Positions 1 to 7,675 of a DNA stretch of 49,169 nucleotides are shown piece by piece; position 1 is the stretch's first letter; every line of letters starts with the position of its first letter. The DNA lies in assembly GCA_021162935.1 (NCBI GenBank), contig JAGGXR010000105.1, positions 1 through 49,169 of the forward strand, in the 5' to 3' direction. The translations under genes and the position numbers were made by a program. Under the pieces are notes generated by a model that did no database searches, was not told where the DNA came from, and was given only the letters and a program-made list of their open reading frames with translations. The DNA is from Deltaproteobacteria bacterium. Its GTDB lineage: Bacteria > Myxococcota_A > Polyangia > HGW-17 > SLPX01.

Positions 1-200
1 GACCTCTCGGCGCCACCTGATTCATCGAAACCGCGACTAGACGGGCCGCAAACTTGACACGAGGGAGGTGAAAACCTCGCTTTGCACGTTGCCATCGCAA
101 GCCAAAACGGCGGAGGGCGCAGCCCAGCAGTCTCAATATCGTGAGTGTTTCAAGGGGAGAAGGCGGCGCATCGCCGCCCAGAAACAACAGCCAAGAAAAA
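1..200. other. Downstream flank of the carbamoyltransferase operon
   Basis: This is the 3' flank of the PLP-enzyme gene, which is transcribed leftward and ends at 201. I see no convincing gene, RNA or rho-independent terminator. The operon may continue to the left of the window, so the four-gene count is a minimum. Confidence 0.4.
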
Positions 201-1445
201 CTACAGTCCAGACTGAGAGAGCACCTCGGCGAGATTCGAACCATCCGCCTCAACGGAAATGGGGTGGCCTGCGCCGCGGCTCGCGCCCGCTGCGTCCTTG
301 AGACCGTTACCCGAAACCACCACGGCGACCCGATCCTGTGCCTTGACGATGCCACGTCGCTTCAATTCGATGAGTCCGGCAAGTGGCGCCGAGCCAGCCG
401 GTTCGGCGAACACACCGGCCATGCGCCCGAGCAGCCGCCCTGCCTCCAAGATGGCATCGTCACTGACGGCAGCCATGACCCCGTCGCTGCGACGCACGGC
501 CCGCAGCGCCTTGATGCCGGCCCTGGGCTTGTTCACGGAAATGGAGTCGGCCACCGTGTGGGCCGAAACCGGTTCGATCTGCTCGGTCCCAGCCTTCCAG
601 GCGTTGAACAGGGCAGCAGACCCGTCAGACTGGATGGAAGCAATGCGCGGCATCTTCGGAATCAGGCCCAATTGAAACAGGTCGTAGATTCCTTTGCCCA
701 CGCCGTCGGTGATACAGCCGTCACCGGCGGACACCACGATCCAATCCGGCGGATCGAAATTGAACTGCTCACAGATCTCCAAGGCCACGGTCTTCTTGCC
801 TTCGGCCATGTAGGGATTGTACCCAGTATTTCGACAGTACCACCCGTGTTCGTTGCAGGCATCCACGCAGAGGTCGAATGCATCGTCGTACGTGCCCTGA
901 ACTGCCAGTACCTTGGCCCCGTACACGAGGAGCTGGGCAATCTTCGCCAGCGGCGCGGCGGCTGGCACAAAGATGAGGCAAGGCTGCCCCATGCTGGCAC
1001 AGAGGCCCGCCAGGGAAGACGCCGCGTTGCCCGTGCTGGCCGTCGCCACGAGCGATGAACCGGCAGACGCCGCCCGGCAGGCCGCCACTGCCGAGGCCCG
1101 ATCCTTGAGGGACGCGGTGGGATTGCGGCCGTCGTCCTTGATGTACAGGTTGGGCATCCCAAGGTGCTCGCCCAGCAGGACGGCGTGATACAGGGGCGTC
1201 CAACCAATGGACAAGGACGGCCGCAAAGCAGCCGGATCGACCGGCAACAGGGGGAGGTACCTCCAGATGGAACGATCCTCGTTGCTGGCCAGGGCCTCTC
1301 GCGTCAGATCACGTGCGACCTGCTCATAGTCGTACTCCACGTCGAGAATCCCGTCGTTCCCGCAAGATGGACAGACGTATTCGACCTGCCCCGGATCATA
1401 CTGCGTGCCGCAGAGGGCACAACGCAGCGCGACAACGTGACTCAT
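201..1445 (-). CDS. Threonine-synthase-like fold-type II PLP enzyme
   Basis: Pyridoxal-phosphate enzyme of the threonine synthase/cysteate synthase/ammonia-lyase superfamily, 414 residues, cytoplasmic. An N-terminal Cys4 zinc-ribbon-like element is visible (C9-x2-C12 and C25-x2-C28). The PLP-lysine motif NPTASLKDR places the Schiff-base lysine near K114. STGNAASS (about 137-144) contacts the cofactor in this family, and a glycine-rich phosphate loop lies near 239-252. The ATG at 1445 has a GGGGAA Shine-Dalgarno sequence and starts directly before the zinc ribbon; in-frame sequence upstream of it looks non-coding. It is the last gene of a four-gene operon, 25 bp after carbamate kinase. In E. 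coli and gut-bacterial ygeW clusters this position is filled by a 2,3-diaminopropionate ammonia-lyase, so a diamino- or ureido-amino-acid lyase is a reasonable alternative to threonine synthesis. No hom or thrB homologue is nearby. Family is certain; substrate is inferred. Confidence 0.85.
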   Translation of the reverse strand: MSHVVALRCALCGTQYDPGQVEYVCPSCGNDGILDVEYDYEQVARDLTREALASNEDRSIWRYLPLLPVDPAALRPSLSIGWTPLYHAVLLGEHLGMPNLYIKDDGRNPTASLKDRASAVAACRAASAGSSLVATASTGNAASSLAGLCASMGQPCLIFVPAAAPLAKIAQLLVYGAKVLAVQGTYDDAFDLCVDACNEHGWYCRNTGYNPYMAEGKKTVALEICEQFNFDPPDWIVVSAGDGCITDGVGKGIYDLFQLGLIPKMPRIASIQSDGSAALFNAWKAGTEQIEPVSAHTVADSISVNKPRAGIKALRAVRRSDGVMAAVSDDAILEAGRLLGRMAGVFAEPAGSAPLAGLIELKRRGIVKAQDRVAVVVSGNGLKDAAGASRGAGHPISVEADGSNLAEVLSQSGL

Positions 1446-1470
1446 GATGTTCCCCTTTTCCGTGCGTGGA

Positions 1471-2439
1471 TCAGTCGGCGCTGATGCGCGTGCCGGCCTG
1501 ACCCGCCAAGGCGGCTTCGATCTTCTCCGGGACTGTGATGATGGCGAGCCTGCCTCCTTTTTCGAGGAACTCGATGACCGCCTCGATTTTGGGCGCCATG
1601 CTCCCAGGTGCAAAATGCCCCTCGGCCAGGTACTGCTTCGCCTCGGACAAAGTCATGTGGTCCAGGTCCTTTTGCTCGGGCGTCCCGAAGTTCAAAGAGA
1701 CCTTGTCCACCGCGGTGGAGATCATGAGCAGGTCGGCGCCAATCCGGCGGGCGAGCAGCGACGACGCGCGATCCTTGTCGATCACCGCATCGACTCCCTT
1801 GAGTTCGCCCATGTCGGCACGAACCACGGGGATCCCGCCTCCACCCACGGCAATCACCGTGTAGCCGCCGGACAAAAGCCGACGAATGGAGGCTCGCTCG
1901 ATGATCTCGCGAGGAATCGGCGAGGGAACCACGCGACGCCAACCGCGCCCGGCATCCTCGACCACGATCCAGCCCTCCTCTTTGGCACGCTTCATGGCTT
2001 CATCCTTCTCCATGAAGGAGCCAATCGGCTTGCTCGGCTTTTCAAATGCCGGATCATTGTCTTCCACGAGTACCTGGGTCACCACGGTCACCGCATGCTG
2101 GCCGAGCCCCCTCTTGCGAAACTCGTTGTCGAGGGACTGCTGGATCATGTACCCAATGCTGCCCTGGGTATCCGCACCCGCCGAATCCATGGGAACGGGG
2201 TGGAGTTCGGACAGGGACAGTTCGGCACGACGAAGGATGAATCCCACCTGAGGGCCATTTCCGTGCGTCACGACCACGCGCCATCCGCCTTCGATCATGG
2301 ACGCGATATGCTGGCACGTCTCACGCGTCACCTGGAACTGATCCGAGATCCTGGTGTGCTGCTTATCTTTGATGAGGGAGTTGCCGCCGATGGCGAGCAC
2401 CGCTACTCCCGCCTTGCCTTGCGGCTTGAGATCTTCCAT
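1471..2439 (-). CDS. arcC: Carbamate kinase
   Basis: Carbamate kinase of the amino-acid kinase fold, 322 residues, the usual length for the family. It interconverts ATP plus carbamate and ADP plus carbamoyl phosphate; in catabolic operons it runs towards ATP. Family motifs include GGNSL (18-22), THGNGPQVG (58-66) and, further on, a DKDRASSLLA segment followed by an STAVDKV segment. The ATG at 2439 has an AAGGAGG Shine-Dalgarno sequence; the longer in-frame extension to 2526 has none. It lies between two upstream carbamoyltransferase genes and a PLP enzyme on the same strand. The 91-bp gap to the upstream gene holds a GC hairpin (GCGGCC/GGCCGC, 2491-2508) with no T run, which may tune mRNA stability. 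The context points to substrate-level phosphorylation from a carbamoylated compound rather than to the arginine deiminase pathway, because no arcA is present. Confidence 0.95.
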   Translation of the reverse strand: MEDLKPQGKAGVAVLAIGGNSLIKDKQHTRISDQFQVTRETCQHIASMIEGGWRVVVTHGNGPQVGFILRRAELSLSELHPVPMDSAGADTQGSIGYMIQQSLDNEFRKRGLGQHAVTVVTQVLVEDNDPAFEKPSKPIGSFMEKDEAMKRAKEEGWIVVEDAGRGWRRVVPSPIPREIIERASIRRLLSGGYTVIAVGGGGIPVVRADMGELKGVDAVIDKDRASSLLARRIGADLLMISTAVDKVSLNFGTPEQKDLDHMTLSEAKQYLAEGHFAPGSMAPKIEAVIEFLEKGGRLAIITVPEKIEAALAGQAGTRISAD

Positions 2440-2530
2440 GCTGCCTCCTTGGGATGGGGCGAAAATTCGATGGGCTGGAAATCCGACGGCGCGGCCCGAC
2501 AAGGCCGCACCAGCCGGACTGTCCAAGCAA

Positions 2531-3544
2531 CTAGAGCTGCCCCATGGTCAGGGCCATGACGGCCTTCTGCACGTGGAGTCTGTTCTCGGCCACGTCATAA
2601 ATAATCGATCTGGGTCCGGATGCCACCTCGTCGGTGACTTCCCGACCACGGTCGATGGGCATCGGATGCGTGAACAGCGCATTTTCGGTCTTTGCCATCC
2701 GCTCGCCGTCACAGATCCAATCGGTCAGCTTGAGGGCCTTGTCGATCTCTTCCTGTTTCTGCAGGACACCGTCACGATAGGCCTTCGGGCTCATCCAGTT
2801 CCTCGAATAAACCACGTGCGCCCCATCGTACCCGGCGTGTGCGTCATGGGTCAGCTCGAATTTGGCGCCGTTCTCCTCGCAGTTCTTTTTGGTCCAATCC
2901 ATCACCTCGGGATCCAAGTCGTACCCTTCGGGATGTGCAACCGTCACGTCCATGCCATAGCGGGAACTGATGAGCATGGCCTCCTGCACGGAACACAGCG
3001 ACCGAGCCAAAGCGCCGTGTCCCCAGGTGATCAGGATCTTCTTCCGCTTGACGTTCTCACCCAGGTGTTCCTTGATGCCCATCATGTCCGCCAGACCCTG
3101 GCAGGGATGGAACCGATCGTGCGCCATGGAGACGATTGGGACCGTCGCCCACTTGGCGTACTCGCGCAACAGTTCATCACCTTCGCCATACCGGGTAACC
3201 TTGTCCTCCAGCATCCGGATCCCGATGCCGGCCGCGTAGCGGCTCATCACGCGCGCAGCGTCCTCGACGGTTTCGCCCGCCGTGGTGGCCGTTTTGAGCC
3301 GCATGGACTTGGGCTCCAGGAACTGGGCATGTCCGCCCAACTCGGTGGCCGCCGCCTCGAACGACTGCCGGGTCCTCACCGAAGGATTGTAGAAGAACAT
3401 GAAAAAGGTGCGGTAGCGAAGCACATCCGCATACCGCTCGCTGTAGCGGTGCTTCTTCATCCGCATGGCCAGTTCGAGTGCTGCATCCAGCTCTTCCAAG
3501 GACCAGTCCTGCGTGCAAATCAGGTGTTTTCCATACAAATTCAT
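2531..3544 (-). CDS. YgeW/AOTCase-like carbamoyltransferase paralogue with HPMP motif
   Basis: Aspartate/ornithine-carbamoyltransferase superfamily protein, 337 residues. The carbamoyl-phosphate loop reads SVRTR (55-59) in place of the classic STRTR. HPCQ is at 146-149, and an AHPEGYDL segment (203-210) recalls YgeW. The C-terminal ENRLHVQKA segment matches N-acetylornithine carbamoyltransferases, which have a knotted fold. The normally conserved HCLP substrate loop is HPMP (293-296), so the cysteine that faces the amino-acid substrate in ornithine carbamoyltransferases is absent. This suggests an altered substrate. The ATG at 3544 follows a TAGGAGG Shine-Dalgarno sequence. The gene sits 10 bp after a second, divergent paralogue and upstream of carbamate kinase, so the pair may act on two related substrates or as a hetero-oligomer (inference). 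Confidence 0.9.
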   Translation of the reverse strand: MNLYGKHLICTQDWSLEELDAALELAMRMKKHRYSERYADVLRYRTFFMFFYNPSVRTRQSFEAAATELGGHAQFLEPKSMRLKTATTAGETVEDAARVMSRYAAGIGIRMLEDKVTRYGEGDELLREYAKWATVPIVSMAHDRFHPCQGLADMMGIKEHLGENVKRKKILITWGHGALARSLCSVQEAMLISSRYGMDVTVAHPEGYDLDPEVMDWTKKNCEENGAKFELTHDAHAGYDGAHVVYSRNWMSPKAYRDGVLQKQEEIDKALKLTDWICDGERMAKTENALFTHPMPIDRGREVTDEVASGPRSIIYDVAENRLHVQKAVMALTMGQL

Positions 3545-3554
3545 CTCAGGCCTC

Positions 3555-4598
3555 CTAACCCATGATCAGACTCATGACCGCCTTTTGTGCATGCAGCCGA
3601 TTTTCCGCCTCGTCGAACACCACCGACTGAGGTCCGTCCATCACGTCGTCGGTCACTTCGTAACCACGGTCCGCCGGCAGACAATGCATATACACGGCAT
3701 TCTTTTCGGCCAAAGCCATCCGATCTGCGTTACAGATCCAGTCCTTGTTGGCGTCGAATATTTCCTGGGCCTTGACTGCATTCGCCTCGCCCACCGGCGC
3801 CTTGAACAGAGGCGTCGAGACCCACGCCTTCGGATAGACCACGTGGGCGCCCTTGATACTGTCCTCGAAATCATTCGTGATTCTGAAGGACCCGCCGGAC
3901 GCCTTGGCGCGCTGCTCGACACTCGCCAGGACTTCTGGGTCCAGTTCCATCCCCTTGGGGTGGGCCAGAGTCACGTTCATGCCCACGCTCGCGGCAGCGA
4001 TGATGGCGCTTTGAGGCACTGCCCTCGGCTTGTGAACCGATGGCGAATAGGCCCAGCTCATGGTGAAGTTCACGCCCTTGAACGTGTTGAACTTCTCTTC
4101 GACCGTCATGATGTCGGCCATTGCCTGACAGGGATGATACTTGTCACACTCCATATTGATGACTGGCACGTCCGCCCACTTGGCGAACTCACGAATCATC
4201 TCATGGGAACCACCGTATTCCCAGTCAACGGGATCGCCGTAACAGCGAATGGCAATGCCTTCGCCCATCCGGGATAGGGTCCTGGCCACGTCGGAAATCC
4301 GCTCGGTGGCGTAGGCGACCTCTCGGCCTTCCATGGCCGGGCTGTAGATCTTGCTCGGATCCAGGAAATGAGCATGGCCGCCAAGTTGAAACATGCCGGC
4401 CTCGAACGAATTTCTCGTCCGCAAGGACTGATTATAGAAAATCATGAACAGCGTCTTGCCTGACAAAAATGGATGGGGCTCTCCGACGGCCCTGCGTCGC
4501 TTCAGGTCGCGAGCGACCGCGAGGATCGTCTCGATCTCCTCTCGGGAATAGTCCAACAACGTCAGGTAATCACGTCCCTTGAATGTGTTCGTCTTCAT
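3555..4598 (-). CDS. ygeW: YgeW/AOTCase-like carbamoyltransferase
   Basis: Carbamoyltransferase superfamily protein, 347 residues, first gene of the operon. The carbamoyl-phosphate loop is SLRTR (58-62), HPCQ is at 155-158, and the substrate loop is an intact HCLP (305-308). SWAYSPS (181-187) and the following KPRAVPQ resemble E. coli YgeW closely, as do LAHPKG and the SGGSFR segment. The C-terminus ends in the ENRLHAQKA element of the AOTCase branch. The ATG at 4598 has an AAGGAG Shine-Dalgarno sequence 9 nt away; 52 in-frame codons further upstream look non-coding. The enzyme should transfer a carbamoyl group between phosphate and an amino or ureido compound. Given the downstream carbamate kinase it most likely works in the phosphorolytic, energy-yielding direction. 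The true substrate is unknown; ornithine, N-acetylornithine and ureidopropionate-type compounds are all possible. Confidence 0.9.
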   Translation of the reverse strand: MKTNTFKGRDYLTLLDYSREEIETILAVARDLKRRRAVGEPHPFLSGKTLFMIFYNQSLRTRNSFEAGMFQLGGHAHFLDPSKIYSPAMEGREVAYATERISDVARTLSRMGEGIAIRCYGDPVDWEYGGSHEMIREFAKWADVPVINMECDKYHPCQAMADIMTVEEKFNTFKGVNFTMSWAYSPSVHKPRAVPQSAIIAAASVGMNVTLAHPKGMELDPEVLASVEQRAKASGGSFRITNDFEDSIKGAHVVYPKAWVSTPLFKAPVGEANAVKAQEIFDANKDWICNADRMALAEKNAVYMHCLPADRGYEVTDDVMDGPQSVVFDEAENRLHAQKAVMSLIMG

Positions 4599-4916
4599 CT
4601 CGACTGGCTCCTTTTCTCCGTTCAAGACGGACGGGACCGCAGTTCCGCCCATCCCATGAAATACACGCTGGCCCCACCGGGGTCGCACAGAAACAACGTT
4701 CGTATTCGATATTCGACGGTCCCACGCCTCGGGCCGCCACGTCTGCAGGCACACTGAACAGCGGGGATCACAGTCGTACCTTCAAGTCGTCAGACAGGCA
4801 AGACAGATGCGTAGGAATCGAACGGGCGGCCTTGCCCATTTTTGAGCTTGTCTGCCGGCAAGGGTTGGTATAATAGACGCAAAGTGTGTTCTGTCAACTC
4901 TACTCACGAGGATATC
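4599..4916. other. Divergent intergenic region upstream of the carbamoyltransferase operon
   Basis: This 318-bp region separates the leftward operon from the rightward small gene at 4917 and should carry both promoters. A GC-rich inverted repeat (CCCC-ACC-GGGG) lies near 4673-4683, close to the operon start, and an AT-rich stretch with repeated TTCGA/TATTCG elements near 4698-4717 could be an operator. No regulator gene is next to it. Confidence 0.35.
4869..4874 (+). promoter_or_regulatory. Candidate sigma70 -10 box
   Basis: A perfect TATAAT lies 43 bp before the ATG of the small gene at 4917. A weak -35-like TTGTCT is at 4848-4853 with 15-bp spacing, so only the -10 element is convincing. 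Confidence 0.35.
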
Positions 4917-5174
4917 ATGCCTGACATTTTCATGGACGAGCAGTTGTTTCTTGCGGTCGCCAAGGCCCTCTACTCGACGCGGTTGCACCTGCTGACCCTG
5001 ACCGAGGTCGTCCGGAACAACATTCAGCCCGACGAAGACGGGCACCTGCTGCTGCCCGCTCAACTCGAAACGGAGATGAAGGACCTAGCCTTCGACTTCC
5101 TTCTCGCCATGTTCCCCATCGAATTTCACGGTTTGCTCGAATCGGAACGCGGTAGCTGGATGAGCCCTCAATAG
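4917..5174 (+). CDS. Small acidic helical protein of unknown function
   Basis: 85-residue hypothetical protein. The composition is leucine- and acid-rich, with heptad-like helical stretches (DEQLFLAVAKAL, EMKDLAFDFLL). There is no signal peptide, transmembrane segment or cysteine. The ATG at 4917 is preceded by a weak CGAGGA Shine-Dalgarno sequence and a TATAAT box 43 bp upstream; in-frame codons before it look non-coding. It is divergent from the carbamoyltransferase operon and ends 56 bp before the convergent lipoprotein gene. I do not recognise the family. A small regulatory or adaptor protein is possible, but nothing in the sequence proves it. Confidence 0.6.
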   Translation: MPDIFMDEQLFLAVAKALYSTRLHLLTLTEVVRNNIQPDEDGHLLLPAQLETEMKDLAFDFLLAMFPIEFHGLLESERGSWMSPQ

Positions 5175-5230
5175 CACTCGCCCCCTCGAACCCTCACCAG
5201 ATCACAAAAAACCAAGACTCCAGACGTTGC

Positions 5231-6565
5231 TCAATGGGGGCGGCTCCGCGCGGTGGAGCGCGCCGTGCGAGATCCGCTCGGACCACCTTGATTCGCTGAA
5301 CTGGCAGGCATCCCGGTCTTGCCGACCTTGGCAGGCTTCCCGGTCTTGCCGACCTTGGCAGGCTTCCCGATCTTGCCGACCTTGGCAGGCTTCCCGATCT
5401 TGCCGACCTTGGCAGACTTCCCAGGTTCGGTGGGGTTCACCACTTTGGAAGGCTTCTGAACGGGAACGAACAGATAGGCCACGAGCGGTCCGATGTCCTT
5501 GACCCGCACCCGGACGGAACGACCCTCGACGTCTATCCGAGTCGTGGACAGGACGGCCGACGCCTGCTTGACCACCGCCTCCTGACCCGGCACGATCACC
5601 TTCTTCGCCTCCAGCAGGCCACGCGCCATCCGATCGACCTGCCCCCTGAGGCTTTGGCCCAACTTGTCCGCCGCATCGTCCTGCCCCAGTTCTGCCCGAA
5701 TCACGACCTGCATGCGCCGGTCCAGCCCCACGTCGATGAGCACGTGACGCATTCCTTTCAATGCAAGGGCATCACCCCTCAAGCCGATCACGAGGAGATG
5801 CCCCTGCAGCCTCTTCATGGTGCGCGCGACCCACAACGCAAAGTTGTCCCGCTTGGCTGGACCTGCGTGCTTGCCCAGCACCAGGGTCAGAGCCGGCCTC
5901 GAACCCAGGTAGGCCCACCCCGACCGTCGCACCACGAACATTTCCTGCACCAACCGACAGGCCGACAGTCCAGCCATTTGCTCGGTCTCGTGCCGACAAT
6001 GGCCATCCCATGCCGCCTGGGGCACCACCGCCACCAAATCCAGTCCACTGAATACGGCGTGCCGATTCTCGGGCTGGACGAACAGGACGTACGCGAGATG
6101 GGCACGACTCAGATCCAATCCGTATTGAGACTTGATCCAGCCCACAAGACTCTTCTTCGGGCCTGCCAACAGCCAGGAGGCAAGCTGCGGCCAGTGTTTG
6201 ACGAGCCCTTCCAGATCCACGAACCCATAGCCGACCGCCCCCGTCGTAATCAGATCCACGTGCGGATTGAAGGCCGTCTTGGTGGCCCTGGAGGAACCGG
6301 ACTTGGACCCCGGCGCCTTCTTGTGGCGGCACGCCAGCAAGCCGGACATCGAAGATGCGGCGAACAGGCCGACCGCAACCCATGCAGCCAGGCCACCAGC
6401 CCGACACCTCCCACGCAAAGAAGGCGAGCCATCTCCCCTGTCCCGACCTCCAGTCTGTGCCTCCCATCGCGCATGTCGCAACCGCCCAGATGTCCGAGTC
6501 GTGCAATGCTCATTTCGCAACGGACACGATGCCTGCGCCCCGTCCCTTGGTCTCGTCTGGTCCAT
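5231..6565 (-). CDS. Putative lipoprotein with Lys/Gly/Pro tandem-repeat tail
   Basis: Large predicted surface protein, 444 residues from the ATG at 6565, which has a GGAGGA Shine-Dalgarno sequence at ideal spacing. A hydrophobic stretch ending in the lipobox SGLLAC lies about 79 residues in, unusually far from that start. An in-frame TTG at 6418 would instead give a typical 30-residue lipoprotein signal beginning MRGRCRAGG, so the true start is open. The middle region (roughly 100-390) has no family I recognise; it contains alternating hydrophobic segments and a YLGSRPALTL motif. The C-terminus is four to five copies of a nine-residue unit GKPAKVGKI/T, a strongly basic, probably unstructured tail that could bind DNA, nucleic-acid polymers or acidic cell-wall material. 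The gene is transcribed leftward after the DUF3592-like gene. Confidence 0.65.
   Translation of the reverse strand: MDQTRPRDGAQASCPLRNEHCTTRTSGRLRHARWEAQTGGRDRGDGSPSLRGRCRAGGLAAWVAVGLFAASSMSGLLACRHKKAPGSKSGSSRATKTAFNPHVDLITTGAVGYGFVDLEGLVKHWPQLASWLLAGPKKSLVGWIKSQYGLDLSRAHLAYVLFVQPENRHAVFSGLDLVAVVPQAAWDGHCRHETEQMAGLSACRLVQEMFVVRRSGWAYLGSRPALTLVLGKHAGPAKRDNFALWVARTMKRLQGHLLVIGLRGDALALKGMRHVLIDVGLDRRMQVVIRAELGQDDAADKLGQSLRGQVDRMARGLLEAKKVIVPGQEAVVKQASAVLSTTRIDVEGRSVRVRVKDIGPLVAYLFVPVQKPSKVVNPTEPGKSAKVGKIGKPAKVGKIGKPAKVGKTGKPAKVGKTGMPASSANQGGPSGSRTARSTARSRPH
5303..5425. repeat. 27-bp in-frame tandem repeat
   Basis: Units start at 5303, 5330, 5357, 5384 and, degenerate, 5411. Each is close to ggcaggcttcccggtcttgc followed by cgacctt. 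Encoded on the minus strand, each adds nine residues (GKPAKVGK plus I or T) to the lipoprotein tail. Near-perfect identity suggests recent expansion and probable copy-number variation. Confidence 0.9.
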
Positions 6566-6707
6566 GAACTGTCCTCCGTGCATCGACATGGAGCAAAACC
6601 GCCCACGAAAAACCATCGGCCGGGCCATGCTCCTGGTCTGATATTCCATCAAACAGTCACCCGACATAGGCGCCGTGCCCCTGGCCCCACCAGGGCCTGA
6701 CGAAACA

Positions 6708-6769
6708 CCTCACGGTCACTGTGAGAGCCTCACGGTCCTGAGAGCCTCACGGTCCTGAGAGCCTCACGG
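6708..6769. repeat. 17-bp tandem repeat with internal palindromes
   Basis: GAGAGCCTCACGGTCCT occurs at 6723 and 6740, with a partial third copy at 6757 and a diverged copy before the first. Each unit has a short dyad (TGAG/CTCA), so the minus-strand transcript could form a chain of small hairpins. It sits just after the stop of the DUF3592-like gene and runs into its last codons. A transcript-end or mRNA-stability element is possible. Confidence 0.75.
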
Positions 6770-7675
6770 CGCTGGCGGACCGCGCCTACGACGACCTGCG
6801 GATCCATAGGTACGTGCCGGCCCCTGCCCTGCCCCGGATGGACGCCTACCGATTCCTGACGCCGACGAAGAAACCGAACCGGCAGAAGCCGACCCTGTCG
6901 GCGCTTCGCCGCCGGTTCCGACACCAATGCCGCCAGGCTGCACGAGCCCCTCGTCGCCCTTCGATCGCCTGCCAATCCCAAAAAACAGAAGCCAAAACAG
7001 GCTGCCGACGAACAACAAAGCCCCCAATCGAATGGCGAGCCATCCATCGTAGTCCAAAAAGGCTGAAGCATCGCGCGGATGCTTCGGGTTGACCCACACC
7101 TTGATGGGCCAGTCGGGAACCCGCTGGTGGAGGTAGGCAACGGCATCCTTTCGGGTCTTGAAGTCTTGGGGCGCCTCATCTCCGAACCGCGTGTAGACCT
7201 TGCCCTTGAACCGATATCGATAGGAAAGCAACACGAAGTAGCGACGCTCCATGTACGTAAAAATCACGCCCTTCTTCACGACCCGCATCTCGATGAGCGG
7301 CGCCGGAACGCTCTGCTGGCCCTCGGTCGTTCGCACATCGGTCCGATCGCCAACCGCCTGAGACTCCTTGAATCGCCGGTCCGAACTGTCCGCCTGCGCT
7401 TCGATGGCAAGGCCCGACTTGTGCCCCTGCACCAGATCCGGATCCTGGGCAACGACCCCTGGTCGCAACTGCACCCTCCTGGTCGTGACCGTGATCTTCG
7501 CTCTACTCGCCGTCACCTTCTTCCAGTTGGTCCGCTTCCACAGAATCTCGTACGGCGTCAAGCCATCCTGGAACAGGAGCACGAGCCCCACCAACAAGAG
7601 CAACATCGGAGGCATCGGACTGGAGTACCATGCGCCCGACGATTCGACATCCATCGTGGGTTCGGGATCGGTCAT
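6764..7675 (-). CDS. DUF3592-like membrane protein
   Basis: 303 residues from the ATG at 7675. One hydrophobic segment near residues 20-36 and a second, stronger one near 220-241 flank an extracytoplasmic domain. That domain has the pattern typical of DUF3592: an R-A-K-ITVTTRRVQ strand after the first helix, then YRYRFKGKVYTRF, then a V-NPKHPRDA segment just before the second helix. The last 60 residues are Gly/Ser/Ala/Arg-rich and low in complexity. No strong Shine-Dalgarno sequence precedes the ATG, and an in-frame extension to 7948 exists but looks non-coding. The function of DUF3592 proteins is unknown. It is in the same orientation as the repeat-tailed lipoprotein downstream. Confidence 0.7.
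   Translation of the reverse strand: MTDPEPTMDVESSGAWYSSPMPPMLLLLVGLVLLFQDGLTPYEILWKRTNWKKVTASRAKITVTTRRVQLRPGVVAQDPDLVQGHKSGLAIEAQADSSDRRFKESQAVGDRTDVRTTEGQQSVPAPLIEMRVVKKGVIFTYMERRYFVLLSYRYRFKGKVYTRFGDEAPQDFKTRKDAVAYLHQRVPDWPIKVWVNPKHPRDASAFLDYDGWLAIRLGALLFVGSLFWLLFFGIGRRSKGDEGLVQPGGIGVGTGGEAPTGSASAGSVSSSASGIGRRPSGAGQGPARTYGSAGRRRRGPPAP

Noticed and set aside
225-262. tRNA-like T-arm (GGTTCGAATCTCGCC on the minus strand)
   Set aside because: It lies in frame within the last codons of the PLP-enzyme gene, and no acceptor, anticodon or D arm can be paired around it.
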